This document shows positions 1-8,074 of a stretch of 42,177 nucleotides of DNA, in pieces. Numbering within the stretch: the stretch's first letter is position 1; every line of letters starts with the position of its first letter. The position numbers and the translations under genes were made by a program. The stretch is from Bacteroidales bacterium (GTDB lineage Bacteria; Bacteroidota; Bacteroidia; Bacteroidales; UBA932), in assembly GCA_016290725.1 (NCBI GenBank), contig JAEEUZ010000004.1, positions 1 through 42,177 on the forward strand, in the 5' to 3' direction. The notes under the pieces were generated by a model. That model saw only the letters and a program-made list of their open reading frames with translations. It had not been told where the DNA came from and ran no database searches.

Positions 1-180
1 TGCCTCAAGCACTACATTCCAGTCAACAGTGGACAGCATTGCAACATATGTGGACGTGGTGTCTCTTTGTGTTCTGTTACCGGCAGAGTCGTAGGAGTAA
101 TGTATCACGTTCTGTCCAGACAACTGGAAGAACAAAAGAAGCAGAGGCAGTGTAATTATTGCATATTTCGTGCTTTTCAT
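1..180 (-). CDS. Secreted RHS/YD-repeat-like protein, N-terminal part only (cut by window edge)
   Basis: An open frame of 60 codons runs from an ATG at 180-178 off the left edge of the window. The first ~23 residues (MKSTKYAIITLPLLLLFFQ, then LSGQ) are a clear signal peptide. They are followed directly by HYSYDSAGNRTQRD, a match to the YD-repeat (RHS) signature YxYDxxGNRT. It is the last gene of a same-strand run behind the big RHS gene and the barrel-like gene. Small secreted proteins that begin with one YD motif are a known accompaniment of Bacteroidetes RHS loci; what they do is not known. The rest of the protein lies outside the window, so neither length nor C-terminal sorting signal can be judged. 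No convincing promoter is seen in the 84 nt upstream. Confidence 0.75.
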   Translation of the reverse strand, partial: MKSTKYAIITLPLLLLFFQLSGQNVIHYSYDSAGNRTQRDTTSTYVAMLSTVDWNVVLEA

Positions 181-264
181 ATGATTAATTATAGTTTACA
201 ATCCTTACTAAAGTAGTTGACACTTCAAGTTAATCCCCATGCTCCGATTAGCATAGTGAGCCAC

Positions 265-999
265 CTAAAAAAAGTAACTTAATCCTAATGAAAGAGAAAT
301 ATGAGCCAGTCCTTCAGATTCATCCATTTTTATTGTCTCTTCTATCCCTTTTGAACTTTTTTTTGTGTATTCGGAAAAATGAAAAGCATTGAAATAGCAA
401 CCAGTTTCGAGTGACAAGTGATTAGTTATTGACCTGATGTACTCCAAGTCCAATATCATTCCCGTCGTTCCAATTCCCCGAGTCCTATTACTCAATTTAT
501 ACCTTTCAATAAGCATCGCATTGTTTGAATAAGAAACAAATGCATAAGGAGCCATATTAAAACAAATACTGTTTCGGTTATCAAAATACGGATGGATAGA
601 AAACATGGGAGCAATGAATAATAAGTTAATGTTGTCAGTTAAACTACCTAAAGTCTCATTGCCGTTTTCTTCTGTAATCTTATAAACTGTCGTGTGTGAG
701 GTATGTGTATTCCTAATCATGAGACCAGCACCAACATCACAATCGTTATCGTCACTACCCATGAAATAATAACAAATTTTTGTGCCGTATGATGTACCCA
801 ATCTTAACTTCTGCGCATGTCCCGTGTTAATGTCTCCACTAATTCCACCTATCGGCTCTATGAAATATGCCACTCCTCCATCTACGCCAAAACACCATTT
901 GGAAATGCTCTTAATATTTAACTCATTCCACATATTTGTTTGGGGGAAAGCGGTAAAAGGAACCGAATAAAGGAGAATCAAAAAAAGTATTTTTTTCAT
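265..999 (-). CDS. Secreted outer-membrane beta-barrel-like protein, unknown function
   Basis: 244 residues from the preferred start MKKILFLILLYS; an ATG two codons upstream (1005) is possible, but a weak -7-like box (TATATTTT, 1018-1011) lies so close that transcription may begin at or after it. A signal peptide ending near FTAFPQ is followed by alternating polar/hydrophobic stretches typical of outer-membrane beta strands. The chain ends in LSLGLSYFF, with the terminal Phe expected of a barrel protein. It lies 61 nt downstream of the RHS gene on the same strand. That is where an RHS toxin's immunity gene would stand, but a signal peptide and barrel pattern argue for a structural or surface role. 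The AT-rich composition matches the 3' end of the RHS gene, so the two may have arrived together. No family is recognised. Confidence 0.7.
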   Translation of the reverse strand: MKKILFLILLYSVPFTAFPQTNMWNELNIKSISKWCFGVDGGVAYFIEPIGGISGDINTGHAQKLRLGTSYGTKICYYFMGSDDNDCDVGAGLMIRNTHTSHTTVYKITEENGNETLGSLTDNINLLFIAPMFSIHPYFDNRNSICFNMAPYAFVSYSNNAMLIERYKLSNRTRGIGTTGMILDLEYIRSITNHLSLETGCYFNAFHFSEYTKKSSKGIEETIKMDESEGLAHISLSLGLSYFF

Positions 1000-1060
1000 A
1001 AACATAGCACAAAATATATGTTAAAATGCATTATTTTCCACTTTTCTTTATAATACATAA

Positions 1061-4000
1061 CTAAGGCTTTAAAGTGCTCGTAGCATTCTCGTCTCTTTCC
1101 ATATCTTCCTTCTCATCCCCATTACACCACCAATCACCAAATAGTTTGTGTAAAGAACGCATGGTCGCAGAGTTTACTGGTGACAAAAAAGAAAAACTGT
1201 TTGAAGATTTCATGGGTTTAGGCCTCCAACTAAAACTTGACATTTGTTTTAACGTACTATCAAGAATGTTAGATTGTTTTTTATAATTCCCACTTATTGA
1301 TAAATTGAAGGACAATAAATCTGTCCAATCTTCTCCTTCCTCTAATTCTCGAAAAGAATAGCCCAGATTACCAACAACCTTTATACCGGTTGAATACTGA
1401 TTCATTGAGTAGCGAGAAGAAGGAGCAATAGAAAAACCCGCTGAAACAGTATGCGTTGTTATTCCGGTTTTATAACTATGTATTTGAGTATACCCAATAC
1501 TTGGCCCAAATTGATTCCCAAACAATAAGTATGACACATTTATACCCATTTGCGAGGTAATATCATCAAGTTCTCCATCCTTATTGTATGTAAATATGTA
1601 TGAAGCCTGCGCAGTAGCAGAGAAAGAGCCCAACTTTGCTTCAAGATTTGCAGAAAGCGTTGTTTTCGTAACTCTGCTATTAGTGCCATACATCCACTGA
1701 ACTTCCATCGTCGCAGCAAGTGAGGTTGTGCCTCTCTCTATTCGAGGACCCAGTTCGGCATATCCACCAACCCATAATTCCTTATTATCCCAGGAGACAG
1801 CTATGCCCCCACCATAGAGGCCATTATTTAATCCTATCCGAAGCCCATTTGAGGTAATCCGATATGTAAAGAAAAATGCTTCTCCACTCTCATCACTATA
1901 TTTCAGCGGATTATTCAGCGCATAGGAGTAGCGGTTGAAGTTCTGGGTAAAGTCCGGGTCCTGGACGTAGGGGTCCGGGCTGAGGAAGCGGCCAAGGAGA
2001 GGGTCGTACAGGCGGGCGTTCATGTTGATGAGGCCGAACCAGGTGAGGTGCTCGTGACCGGTGTAGCCGCGGCCGAGAAAGAGTTCCGGTTCGCTTCCCG
2101 CAGCGTAGATTTGCAGGGTTGACGGGTTACGGAGCCTGCCCCAAGGGTCATAGCTATACTCGGCTACCAGTGTGCCGTCCGCCGTGGCTATGTGCGTAAT
2201 ACTGCCAAGATAATCGCGTCCAATGTTGTATAGGGTCCAACTGCCGTTATTCTCTCGCTGATATACCATCGGCGCAGAGTATGCATCCCCACCAAGATAC
2301 AGACGCTCTTTTGTGCCGCTCGTCGTCAGATCGCATTCATAACTGCCACCTATATAGTAGCGGGTAAGCACATTGCCGGTACTGTCCGCTACGTTCATCT
2401 TCACCCTATCTCCATCGCCGTTGTATGTGAATGTAGCGCTCCTGCCGCCTTCGGTAAGAAGTGAAGGTCTGTTGTAAGAGGTATATGAAACATTCTGCTG
2501 GCGGCCTTGGACAAGACCGCTTGAGGCAGGCGTCAGCGAGGTTATCTGATACGGGCGACCCGTGGCCGAATATGCCATCGTGCCGACGCCGTCCATCGAA
2601 AGGATGTTACCGTTCGCGGCATAGGTAATCTGGCGGCTGCCGATGGAAGTCAGACGGTTGAGGTTGTCGTAGCCAAAGGTCTCAGTCTGGTTATTATTGC
2701 CATCGCCACGGACAAGGAGGTTGCCGGTCAGAGGGTCGAACTGATACGAGAAGTTCAGGATGTCCGCATCATACATCTCACGATATATGGGAAGGCCGAA
2801 AGGCGTGTACCCATATGCACGGTTGATGGTACCTGTGAACAAATACGTGGGCATTCCAAGATCATTCTCACTCAATAAGTTCAAAACGACCGCACCTCCC
2901 GGAAGTGTAATACCAGTGTTATAGCCGTTGGAATAACTAAAATTCTCCGTTGTTATATAACCCGCCTGTGAAGTGTATTCAACGCTTGACAGAACGCCGC
3001 CCGGGCTGTACGTATACTCCTTCTCCAGCCATTTGTTGTCAGGAACAGATTCTTTGGCGTATATGACTCGGTCATAACCGTCGTATGTGTATTCCTTCCC
3101 GGTCCCGTTGGTCGACGACTCCGTACTCAATCGGCCATAGGCGTCATAGGTATACGCGGTATTGTACTCTCCTGGGCGCTCGATCAGCGTTATCCTGCCA
3201 TACTTGTCACGATAAGTCTTGACTGTCCCGTTAGGATTGGTATGGGTTACCCTTGAGGTGCCGTTGCTGTTCCAAAGGTATTCGTCGGTCTGGGTGCCTG
3301 CGCTGGGGTCGACTATCCTTGTGCGTCTGCCGTAGTCATCATAGGCAAACGTTGTGGATACGTTCCCAGGAGCGGTTATGGAAGATGGCTGGCCATCATC
3401 ACGAAGAGTATATGTGATTGTACCTCCCGCATCGGTAACGCTCACCACATTACCGCTGGCGTCGGTGGTCTGCGTGGACGTGATACCGTCTTTTACGGTT
3501 GTAATGCCGGTACCACTGTATGACCATGCCGTCACTTTCCCGGATGCATATTTTATCGAGTCCGGCCTGTTATAGATATCGTAGGTATAATCGTTCCAAT
3601 ATGTAGCAGACGGCCCCCGGTATGGAAGCGATATCCTTTTCAGGAGGCCTTTCCCATTATACTCCCTGTCCACCCACTGCCACTGGCCGTTGAAGCGTTT
3701 CACGCCGCTGCGGATCTCACGAGCGAGGGCGTCATAGTGAGTAACAGATTCAGGCTGTCCGGTTGCCGTAATTGTAACAGTGTAAAGTCCAACACCACCC
3801 CAGGCGACAGTTGTCTGTTCAACGGAGTTATCAGGGTGGCTTACACTTACGACATTACCCCAACTGTCATAGGTGTAGGTTGTGATACGGCCGCGATAGT
3901 CGGTAACCGTTGCGGGCTTGCCAAACTTGTTATAGCCGGAATAGGTTGTCGTATGACCAAGGGCATCCGTGCTTGTGAGAAGATATCGGCCATTACTGTC

Positions 4001-7000
4001 ATAAGTGTATGCGTTCCCGGTATATTCTGTCGCTCCGTAAGGAGCAGTAGTTTCGGATATCACATGGCCGTGGGAGTCATACTGCCAATGGGTCTCGGAT
4101 ACAAGGTTTGTCGCGTCCAAAAATCTTCCGGGAAGTTCCGGACCGATTATCGACAATGAGTCAAAATGATGTCGGAGACCATTTAACGGACTTAAATCGT
4201 TTATTCCGTAATAACCGACATATTTCTTGCTGGTCAGAGGCCGGTAACAACTGTCATAGGTGAATACAGTCTTCTCTTTCCATGATATGTTATCGGCTCC
4301 GTCTCTCTCAGTGGTTATAGATTCTTCCGTAACAGCACCCAGAACGAACTTGCTTGCCGTTATACTATGCACATATACTCGTCTCAAAGTGTCGGTCTGA
4401 GGAGTGCCGTTCCCGATGCGGCGTCTTGTGATAATGGTTTTAGGAAAATCGTACCTGCCGTATGAACAAGCGGTTGTGGTTACAACTCCGGTGAGCGAAT
4501 TAGTGGAAACGCTGCCAGTCAGGCGGGGGTTCAACTTGCCGTATGCGGTGCTATGGCTATCGTAAGTGTTGATAACAGATGAAAAAGGAGTACCGTTGAA
4601 TGACTTCGATAAAGAAATCTGTTCCACAACACCAAATTTCTCCGGATTCAGTAGTGTTGTAGTATATTGAAAACCAAGCGGGTCGGTATAATCAAGCTTA
4701 ATAATCTTACCAAAACCGCAAAAACCCAGCCCCATGCAATGATACACCTCATCATAATAGTAGTAGTCTACCGAACTGATATAATCCTCGCTCATGAACT
4801 TTGTGCTTCCACATAAGACTGACAACGGATTATGAATACGCTTAAAACCATTGACAGCAGAGTAGGTTCGTGAACTGTCCATCATGTATGGCCCGTCAGA
4901 TTCTCCAGTATTCCCATACATATTGGTTTGGACTATTCCGAAACTGTCGGTCATCGTCTCCAAACTCCTCAAGATAGAATGATTCAGGCTGTATCGGTAG
5001 ACTTTGGTTATCGGGCCCGACATGACAATGAAATCGCCAATTCTCCCAAACGCCGAACCGCAGCCCGGGATAATGTCTGTAGTAGAATCCAAAGATAAGC
5101 CTGATACAGAAAAGAAACCGATATACTTCCCTTTCGCATTTGGGGATATCCTTACGGTAGTATCATTCTGATGAATCATTTCCGGCAATCCATCCTTGTC
5201 CAAATCAAGGAACATTATCGTGTCGTCTGAATCCCTGAACTGCTGAGTACATGCCTCAATTGAGAAGTATATCCCATTAAAGCGTGCAATATTCCAACTA
5301 CTGGATCCATTACTAAATTTGCCGATACTGGAGTCATATCCAGGAGCCGCGGCAATATCTTGATAGCCATCGCCATTAAAATCCAGGACTTGAATGAAAG
5401 CCTCCTCGGTGTTAGTGAAATCAGGTGAAAAGTCATTATATAAAATTGACTTTGAAACGCCCGAGTATGTTTTCCGCAAAGAAAAGGATGTACTCGATTC
5501 ATATAATAGGCTATACGCCTTCATTCCATCATCAGTAATATGACAGAGATCTGCTTTCCCGTCTCCTTCAAAATCTGCCACAAGTGTCAGGTTTACTTCC
5601 TCTTCATTTAAAGTATAAAGAGACGACTCGCTCAACTTGCTTCTGGCGTATAAATCCACCAGGGCAAATTTTGATGAGTTCTCTGTCATAATAAGGAGCA
5701 TCGTTTTTCCGTTTCCTCGGAAATCGCCAAAATGGTAATAACTCTTCGCCGGATTCTTGTACAGAGCATTATGTGAACCGTCGTTCACGGTAATACTGAA
5801 ACTCGTACCAGTGACATTTGCACTTGTGTCGAAAGAATAAATGGTAATCTGATAGGTGGTTATGTCATTTGATGAAGACCAGTTGTTAATCTTGACTATT
5901 TCGTCCACACCATCACCGTCCACATCGACAACTTCTATCTTTTGAAAACCTTCACCAACTGGAATAATCCTTTGAGTCGAAGAAAAGAGTCCCGTGAAAT
6001 TGCAAATAATAGACTGATTGGCATTATATGAGCTTCCATACTTTTCACACCAACCGAAAAGCCATGTCCTTTCCAACAAGGCATATGTCGAGTAACTGGG
6101 CAGGATGACTATGCCATCATCAGGTCGGCATGGAATCATTTTCCCCCGAAGATGCATCAGGGGTAAAGTGCTTGATTTTACGTAATAACTATTATTGTTA
6201 ATATACGTTGAAGGATAACCGAATCGCGGAATTGAGGGACCTGGATCAGAATCAATACCATATGTAAAAACCAGCGGCGGCAGCTCGCTTGTTCCGGAGG
6301 TGCAATGTACCTCTTTAAGAAGATTCACGCCGTCCTGTTCCTCGTGGGTAAGCGAGTACTGACAGATGGTATTATTGCCGTCACAACTCGTAACGCTCTT
6401 GAGAAGATAGAAGGGGAAGTTCGAAAAGGCTCCGAAATAAGCATTCTGGTATGGTGCAGTATCAGTACGTGTGGTGTATACAAAATTGATAGAGGCGTCG
6501 TCTCCATAGTTTATCGCCGTGATGTAATATGTATTTCCCGTATATCCGTACGTAAACGAGATGGTATTGCCATCCTTATCCGTGAACTCCGTCATTGGGT
6601 ATGTCGGCCGGGGAGAAGAACCGCCAGGGCATCCAAAAACAGCAGAGGAACCATCCGGGTAAAGAGCATTGAACGACTCTGCACGTCCGCTCTGCTGATT
6701 GTGGTTAATCTTTATCTGGATATTGCCTTTTGCCGTGGTGTAAGAATAACCCGTAATGCCCATCTCGGATTGGACTATCGGCTCGCCGTCAAGGGCATAT
6801 TTGGATGATGGGGAACTGTATGAATAGGCCTCTGCCACACCGTCGTAATACATATTGGAATTTCGGACGGTAATTAACGACAGCCCTGATAATCCCCATC
6901 CATATCCTGCCACGTTGTTGCCGCCCTGGCTGTTGTATACCAGTGAAATGTTTGGTGCCATGCTCCATCCGGATGCCGTGGCGATGGGAATTCTATAAAC

Positions 7001-7390
7001 TCTTCCCCCAAAAGGGCTCACGGACTCCTCTATGGGAATAGAGCCCGTTGCGTATGATGCAAGGTCCCTGGAAGGCAATGAACGATATTTGAGACCCTGT
7101 TCCAGGCTGCGGCGTTCATGCTCCTTCATTATATCTTCCGGGGAATTCAACTGCTTTTCATTAATAACGTTATCCTGGCGGGACGCAGCCTTCTCCGGAG
7201 GTATAACCTGAGGTATCAAAGTAACCGAACGATGCCCCTGCCCGTCGTCCACCACCACACTGTCACACGGTGGCATTAAAGCGCGGGTATTTTGCCCAGA
7301 CATCCTGCCGGGAATTAACAAAAAGGCAACCGACAAGAATGAGGCGATTTCTCTGGAAATAGTGTATAGTAGAGACCTTGCGTGCATCAT
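1061..7390 (-). CDS. Giant secreted SpvB / VCBS / RHS-repeat protein with variable C-terminal tip
   Basis: 2109 residues with an N-terminal signal peptide (cleavage near GRMSGQ). Domains in order: an SpvB/TcaC-like N-terminal domain starting near residue 120 (SVSPFGGRVYRIPI, then GYGWGLSGLSLI); four VCBS/FG-GAP calcium-binding-type motifs near residues 488, 605, 668 and 728 (DVDGDGVDE, DFEGDGKAD, DFNGDGYQD, DLDKDGLPE); many YD repeats from about 1100 to 1740; and the RHS-associated core (DYLGSITHI, GLINMNARLYDPLLGRFLSPDP, NPLKYSDESG) ending near 1835. About 274 further residues form a glycine- and aromatic-rich, beta-strand-patterned tip. RHS cores are known to build shells that carry diverse C-terminal effectors; here the tip's function is unknown. 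The gene is AT-rich at both ends and GC-rich over the core (about 1917-2870). A perfect TATATTTG box lies 4 nt before the ATG; a second ATG follows immediately (7387). Confidence 0.93.
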   Translation of the reverse strand: MMHARSLLYTISREIASFLSVAFLLIPGRMSGQNTRALMPPCDSVVVDDGQGHRSVTLIPQVIPPEKAASRQDNVINEKQLNSPEDIMKEHERRSLEQGLKYRSLPSRDLASYATGSIPIEESVSPFGGRVYRIPIATASGWSMAPNISLVYNSQGGNNVAGYGWGLSGLSLITVRNSNMYYDGVAEAYSYSSPSSKYALDGEPIVQSEMGITGYSYTTAKGNIQIKINHNQQSGRAESFNALYPDGSSAVFGCPGGSSPRPTYPMTEFTDKDGNTISFTYGYTGNTYYITAINYGDDASINFVYTTRTDTAPYQNAYFGAFSNFPFYLLKSVTSCDGNNTICQYSLTHEEQDGVNLLKEVHCTSGTSELPPLVFTYGIDSDPGPSIPRFGYPSTYINNNSYYVKSSTLPLMHLRGKMIPCRPDDGIVILPSYSTYALLERTWLFGWCEKYGSSYNANQSIICNFTGLFSSTQRIIPVGEGFQKIEVVDVDGDGVDEIVKINNWSSSNDITTYQITIYSFDTSANVTGTSFSITVNDGSHNALYKNPAKSYYHFGDFRGNGKTMLLIMTENSSKFALVDLYARSKLSESSLYTLNEEEVNLTLVADFEGDGKADLCHITDDGMKAYSLLYESSTSFSLRKTYSGVSKSILYNDFSPDFTNTEEAFIQVLDFNGDGYQDIAAAPGYDSSIGKFSNGSSSWNIARFNGIYFSIEACTQQFRDSDDTIMFLDLDKDGLPEMIHQNDTTVRISPNAKGKYIGFFSVSGLSLDSTTDIIPGCGSAFGRIGDFIVMSGPITKVYRYSLNHSILRSLETMTDSFGIVQTNMYGNTGESDGPYMMDSSRTYSAVNGFKRIHNPLSVLCGSTKFMSEDYISSVDYYYYDEVYHCMGLGFCGFGKIIKLDYTDPLGFQYTTTLLNPEKFGVVEQISLSKSFNGTPFSSVINTYDSHSTAYGKLNPRLTGSVSTNSLTGVVTTTACSYGRYDFPKTIITRRRIGNGTPQTDTLRRVYVHSITASKFVLGAVTEESITTERDGADNISWKEKTVFTYDSCYRPLTSKKYVGYYGINDLSPLNGLRHHFDSLSIIGPELPGRFLDATNLVSETHWQYDSHGHVISETTAPYGATEYTGNAYTYDSNGRYLLTSTDALGHTTTYSGYNKFGKPATVTDYRGRITTYTYDSWGNVVSVSHPDNSVEQTTVAWGGVGLYTVTITATGQPESVTHYDALAREIRSGVKRFNGQWQWVDREYNGKGLLKRISLPYRGPSATYWNDYTYDIYNRPDSIKYASGKVTAWSYSGTGITTVKDGITSTQTTDASGNVVSVTDAGGTITYTLRDDGQPSSITAPGNVSTTFAYDDYGRRTRIVDPSAGTQTDEYLWNSNGTSRVTHTNPNGTVKTYRDKYGRITLIERPGEYNTAYTYDAYGRLSTESSTNGTGKEYTYDGYDRVIYAKESVPDNKWLEKEYTYSPGGVLSSVEYTSQAGYITTENFSYSNGYNTGITLPGGAVVLNLLSENDLGMPTYLFTGTINRAYGYTPFGLPIYREMYDADILNFSYQFDPLTGNLLVRGDGNNNQTETFGYDNLNRLTSIGSRQITYAANGNILSMDGVGTMAYSATGRPYQITSLTPASSGLVQGRQQNVSYTSYNRPSLLTEGGRSATFTYNGDGDRVKMNVADSTGNVLTRYYIGGSYECDLTTSGTKERLYLGGDAYSAPMVYQRENNGSWTLYNIGRDYLGSITHIATADGTLVAEYSYDPWGRLRNPSTLQIYAAGSEPELFLGRGYTGHEHLTWFGLINMNARLYDPLLGRFLSPDPYVQDPDFTQNFNRYSYALNNPLKYSDESGEAFFFTYRITSNGLRIGLNNGLYGGGIAVSWDNKELWVGGYAELGPRIERGTTSLAATMEVQWMYGTNSRVTKTTLSANLEAKLGSFSATAQASYIFTYNKDGELDDITSQMGINVSYLLFGNQFGPSIGYTQIHSYKTGITTHTVSAGFSIAPSSRYSMNQYSTGIKVVGNLGYSFRELEEGEDWTDLLSFNLSISGNYKKQSNILDSTLKQMSSFSWRPKPMKSSNSFSFLSPVNSATMRSLHKLFGDWWCNGDEKEDMERDENATSTLKP

Positions 7391-7394
7391 AACG

Positions 7395-7402
7395 CAAATA
7401 TA
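7395..7402 (-). promoter_or_regulatory. -7 promoter box (TATATTTG) of the RHS gene
   Basis: On the minus strand this reads TATATTTG, a full match to the Bacteroides -7 consensus TAnnTTTG. Its 3' end is only 4 nt from the RHS start codon, so a transcript from it would be leaderless or nearly so. No good -33 TTG stands 19-21 nt upstream, so the call rests on the -7 box alone. Confidence 0.5.
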
Positions 7403-7483
7403 GTTTAGTTGCGTAAATAATAAAAATACCTTTTAACGTGCGGGCCGATATCTGGTATTTGATTCGGCCCGCACTATCAATCA

Positions 7484-7885
7484 TTAGATTACGAACGATC
7501 CTTCGTATACATCTCCGGATGACAGGGTAAAGGTAATCGTCCAAATGCCGGAGTTACCACTGATTGGAAAGGCCGACGGTCCTGATCCTGGCACCGCATA
7601 AGAGTCTGTCTCGCCAGTGATAAGATTGCAAATATCCACATCAACCGACACCCCGGCGTTAGAAAGGCTCGCATAGATACAAGTATTGTCGGAATCATAG
7701 TAAGCACTGATGCTTACCACAGATGGGGAATGAGGGAACGTTGGAGGTGTCGAGGGCCTGTGTCGAATAAGAATTTCGTCATTGTCGCGGTAGCCATTCT
7801 TAATTGATTTTTCATTCGTAAAAGATGAAAGGCAAAGAATCGCCACGACGCTCAGAAGGAGCTTGATAATTGAATTGTTTTTCAT
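7484..7885 (-). CDS. Small secreted DUF3244-like protein
   Basis: 133 residues from ATG 7885 (MKNNSIIKLLLSVVAIL). The frame is open a further 17 codons upstream, but those residues are not signal-like and run through a regulatory direct repeat, so the internal ATG is chosen. A signal peptide is followed by a short linker and one all-beta domain: PSVVSISAYYD, then DVDICNLITGE, then GIWTITFTLSSGDVYEGSF. That layout matches DUF3244, a family of ~120-residue secreted Ig-like proteins common in Bacteroidales; the match is by pattern memory, without a search. It ends 93 nt before the RHS start codon, on the same strand, and faces the TPR regulator across a repeat-bearing intergene. Function unknown; it might be an adhesin or an accessory of the RHS protein. 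Confidence 0.7.
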   Translation of the reverse strand: MKNNSIIKLLLSVVAILCLSSFTNEKSIKNGYRDNDEILIRHRPSTPPTFPHSPSVVSISAYYDSDNTCIYASLSNAGVSVDVDICNLITGETDSYAVPGSGPSAFPISGNSGIWTITFTLSSGDVYEGSFVI

Positions 7886-7911
7886 AATGTGATTTGTTTG
7901 GTTTTCGTTTG

Positions 7912-7955
7912 CAATTATCGGCATTATTCCTAACAAAACCCAATTATCGGCATTA
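7912..7955. repeat. Direct repeat, 2 x CAATTATCGGCATTA, 29 bp apart
   Basis: The 15-mer CAATTATCGGCATTA occurs exactly at 7912-7926 and again at 7941-7955. The start-to-start distance of 29 bp is close to three helical turns, so both copies would face the same side of the DNA. They lie just upstream of the DUF3244-like start codon (7885) and about 95-135 bp before the TPR regulator box. This is the arrangement of a tandem operator; the binding protein is not known. Confidence 0.6.
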
Positions 7956-7963
7956 CATTTTTA

Positions 7964-7978
7964 CAAGATATTATCTTG
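7964..7978. promoter_or_regulatory. Perfect 15-nt palindrome CAAGATA-T-TATCTTG
   Basis: Two 7-nt arms, CAAGATA and TATCTTG, flank a central T with no mismatch. It lies 8 nt from the second direct-repeat copy, between divergent genes. Candidate operator for a dimeric regulator; inference from symmetry and position only. Confidence 0.45.
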
Positions 7979-8049
7979 ATAATCAACTATTTATAGTTTA
8001 CATAGCATTACTTACTCACTATTTCTTCAGTTTTTTGAGGCTTTTTTGG

Positions 8050-8057
8050 TAAATTTG
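8050..8057 (+). promoter_or_regulatory. -7 promoter box (TAAATTTG) of the TPR regulator
   Basis: TAAATTTG matches the Bacteroides -7 consensus exactly and ends 17 nt before ATG 8075, predicting a 5' leader of roughly 10-12 nt. The T-rich DNA upstream gives no clear -33 TTG at the normal spacing. Confidence 0.5.
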
Positions 8058-8074
8058 AGCAAAGTGAACGTCAT

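Noticed and set aside
265..999. Immunity protein for an RHS toxin
   Set aside because: The position fits, but the signal peptide, beta-barrel pattern and terminal Phe do not suit a cytoplasmic immunity protein; periplasmic immunity cannot be fully excluded.
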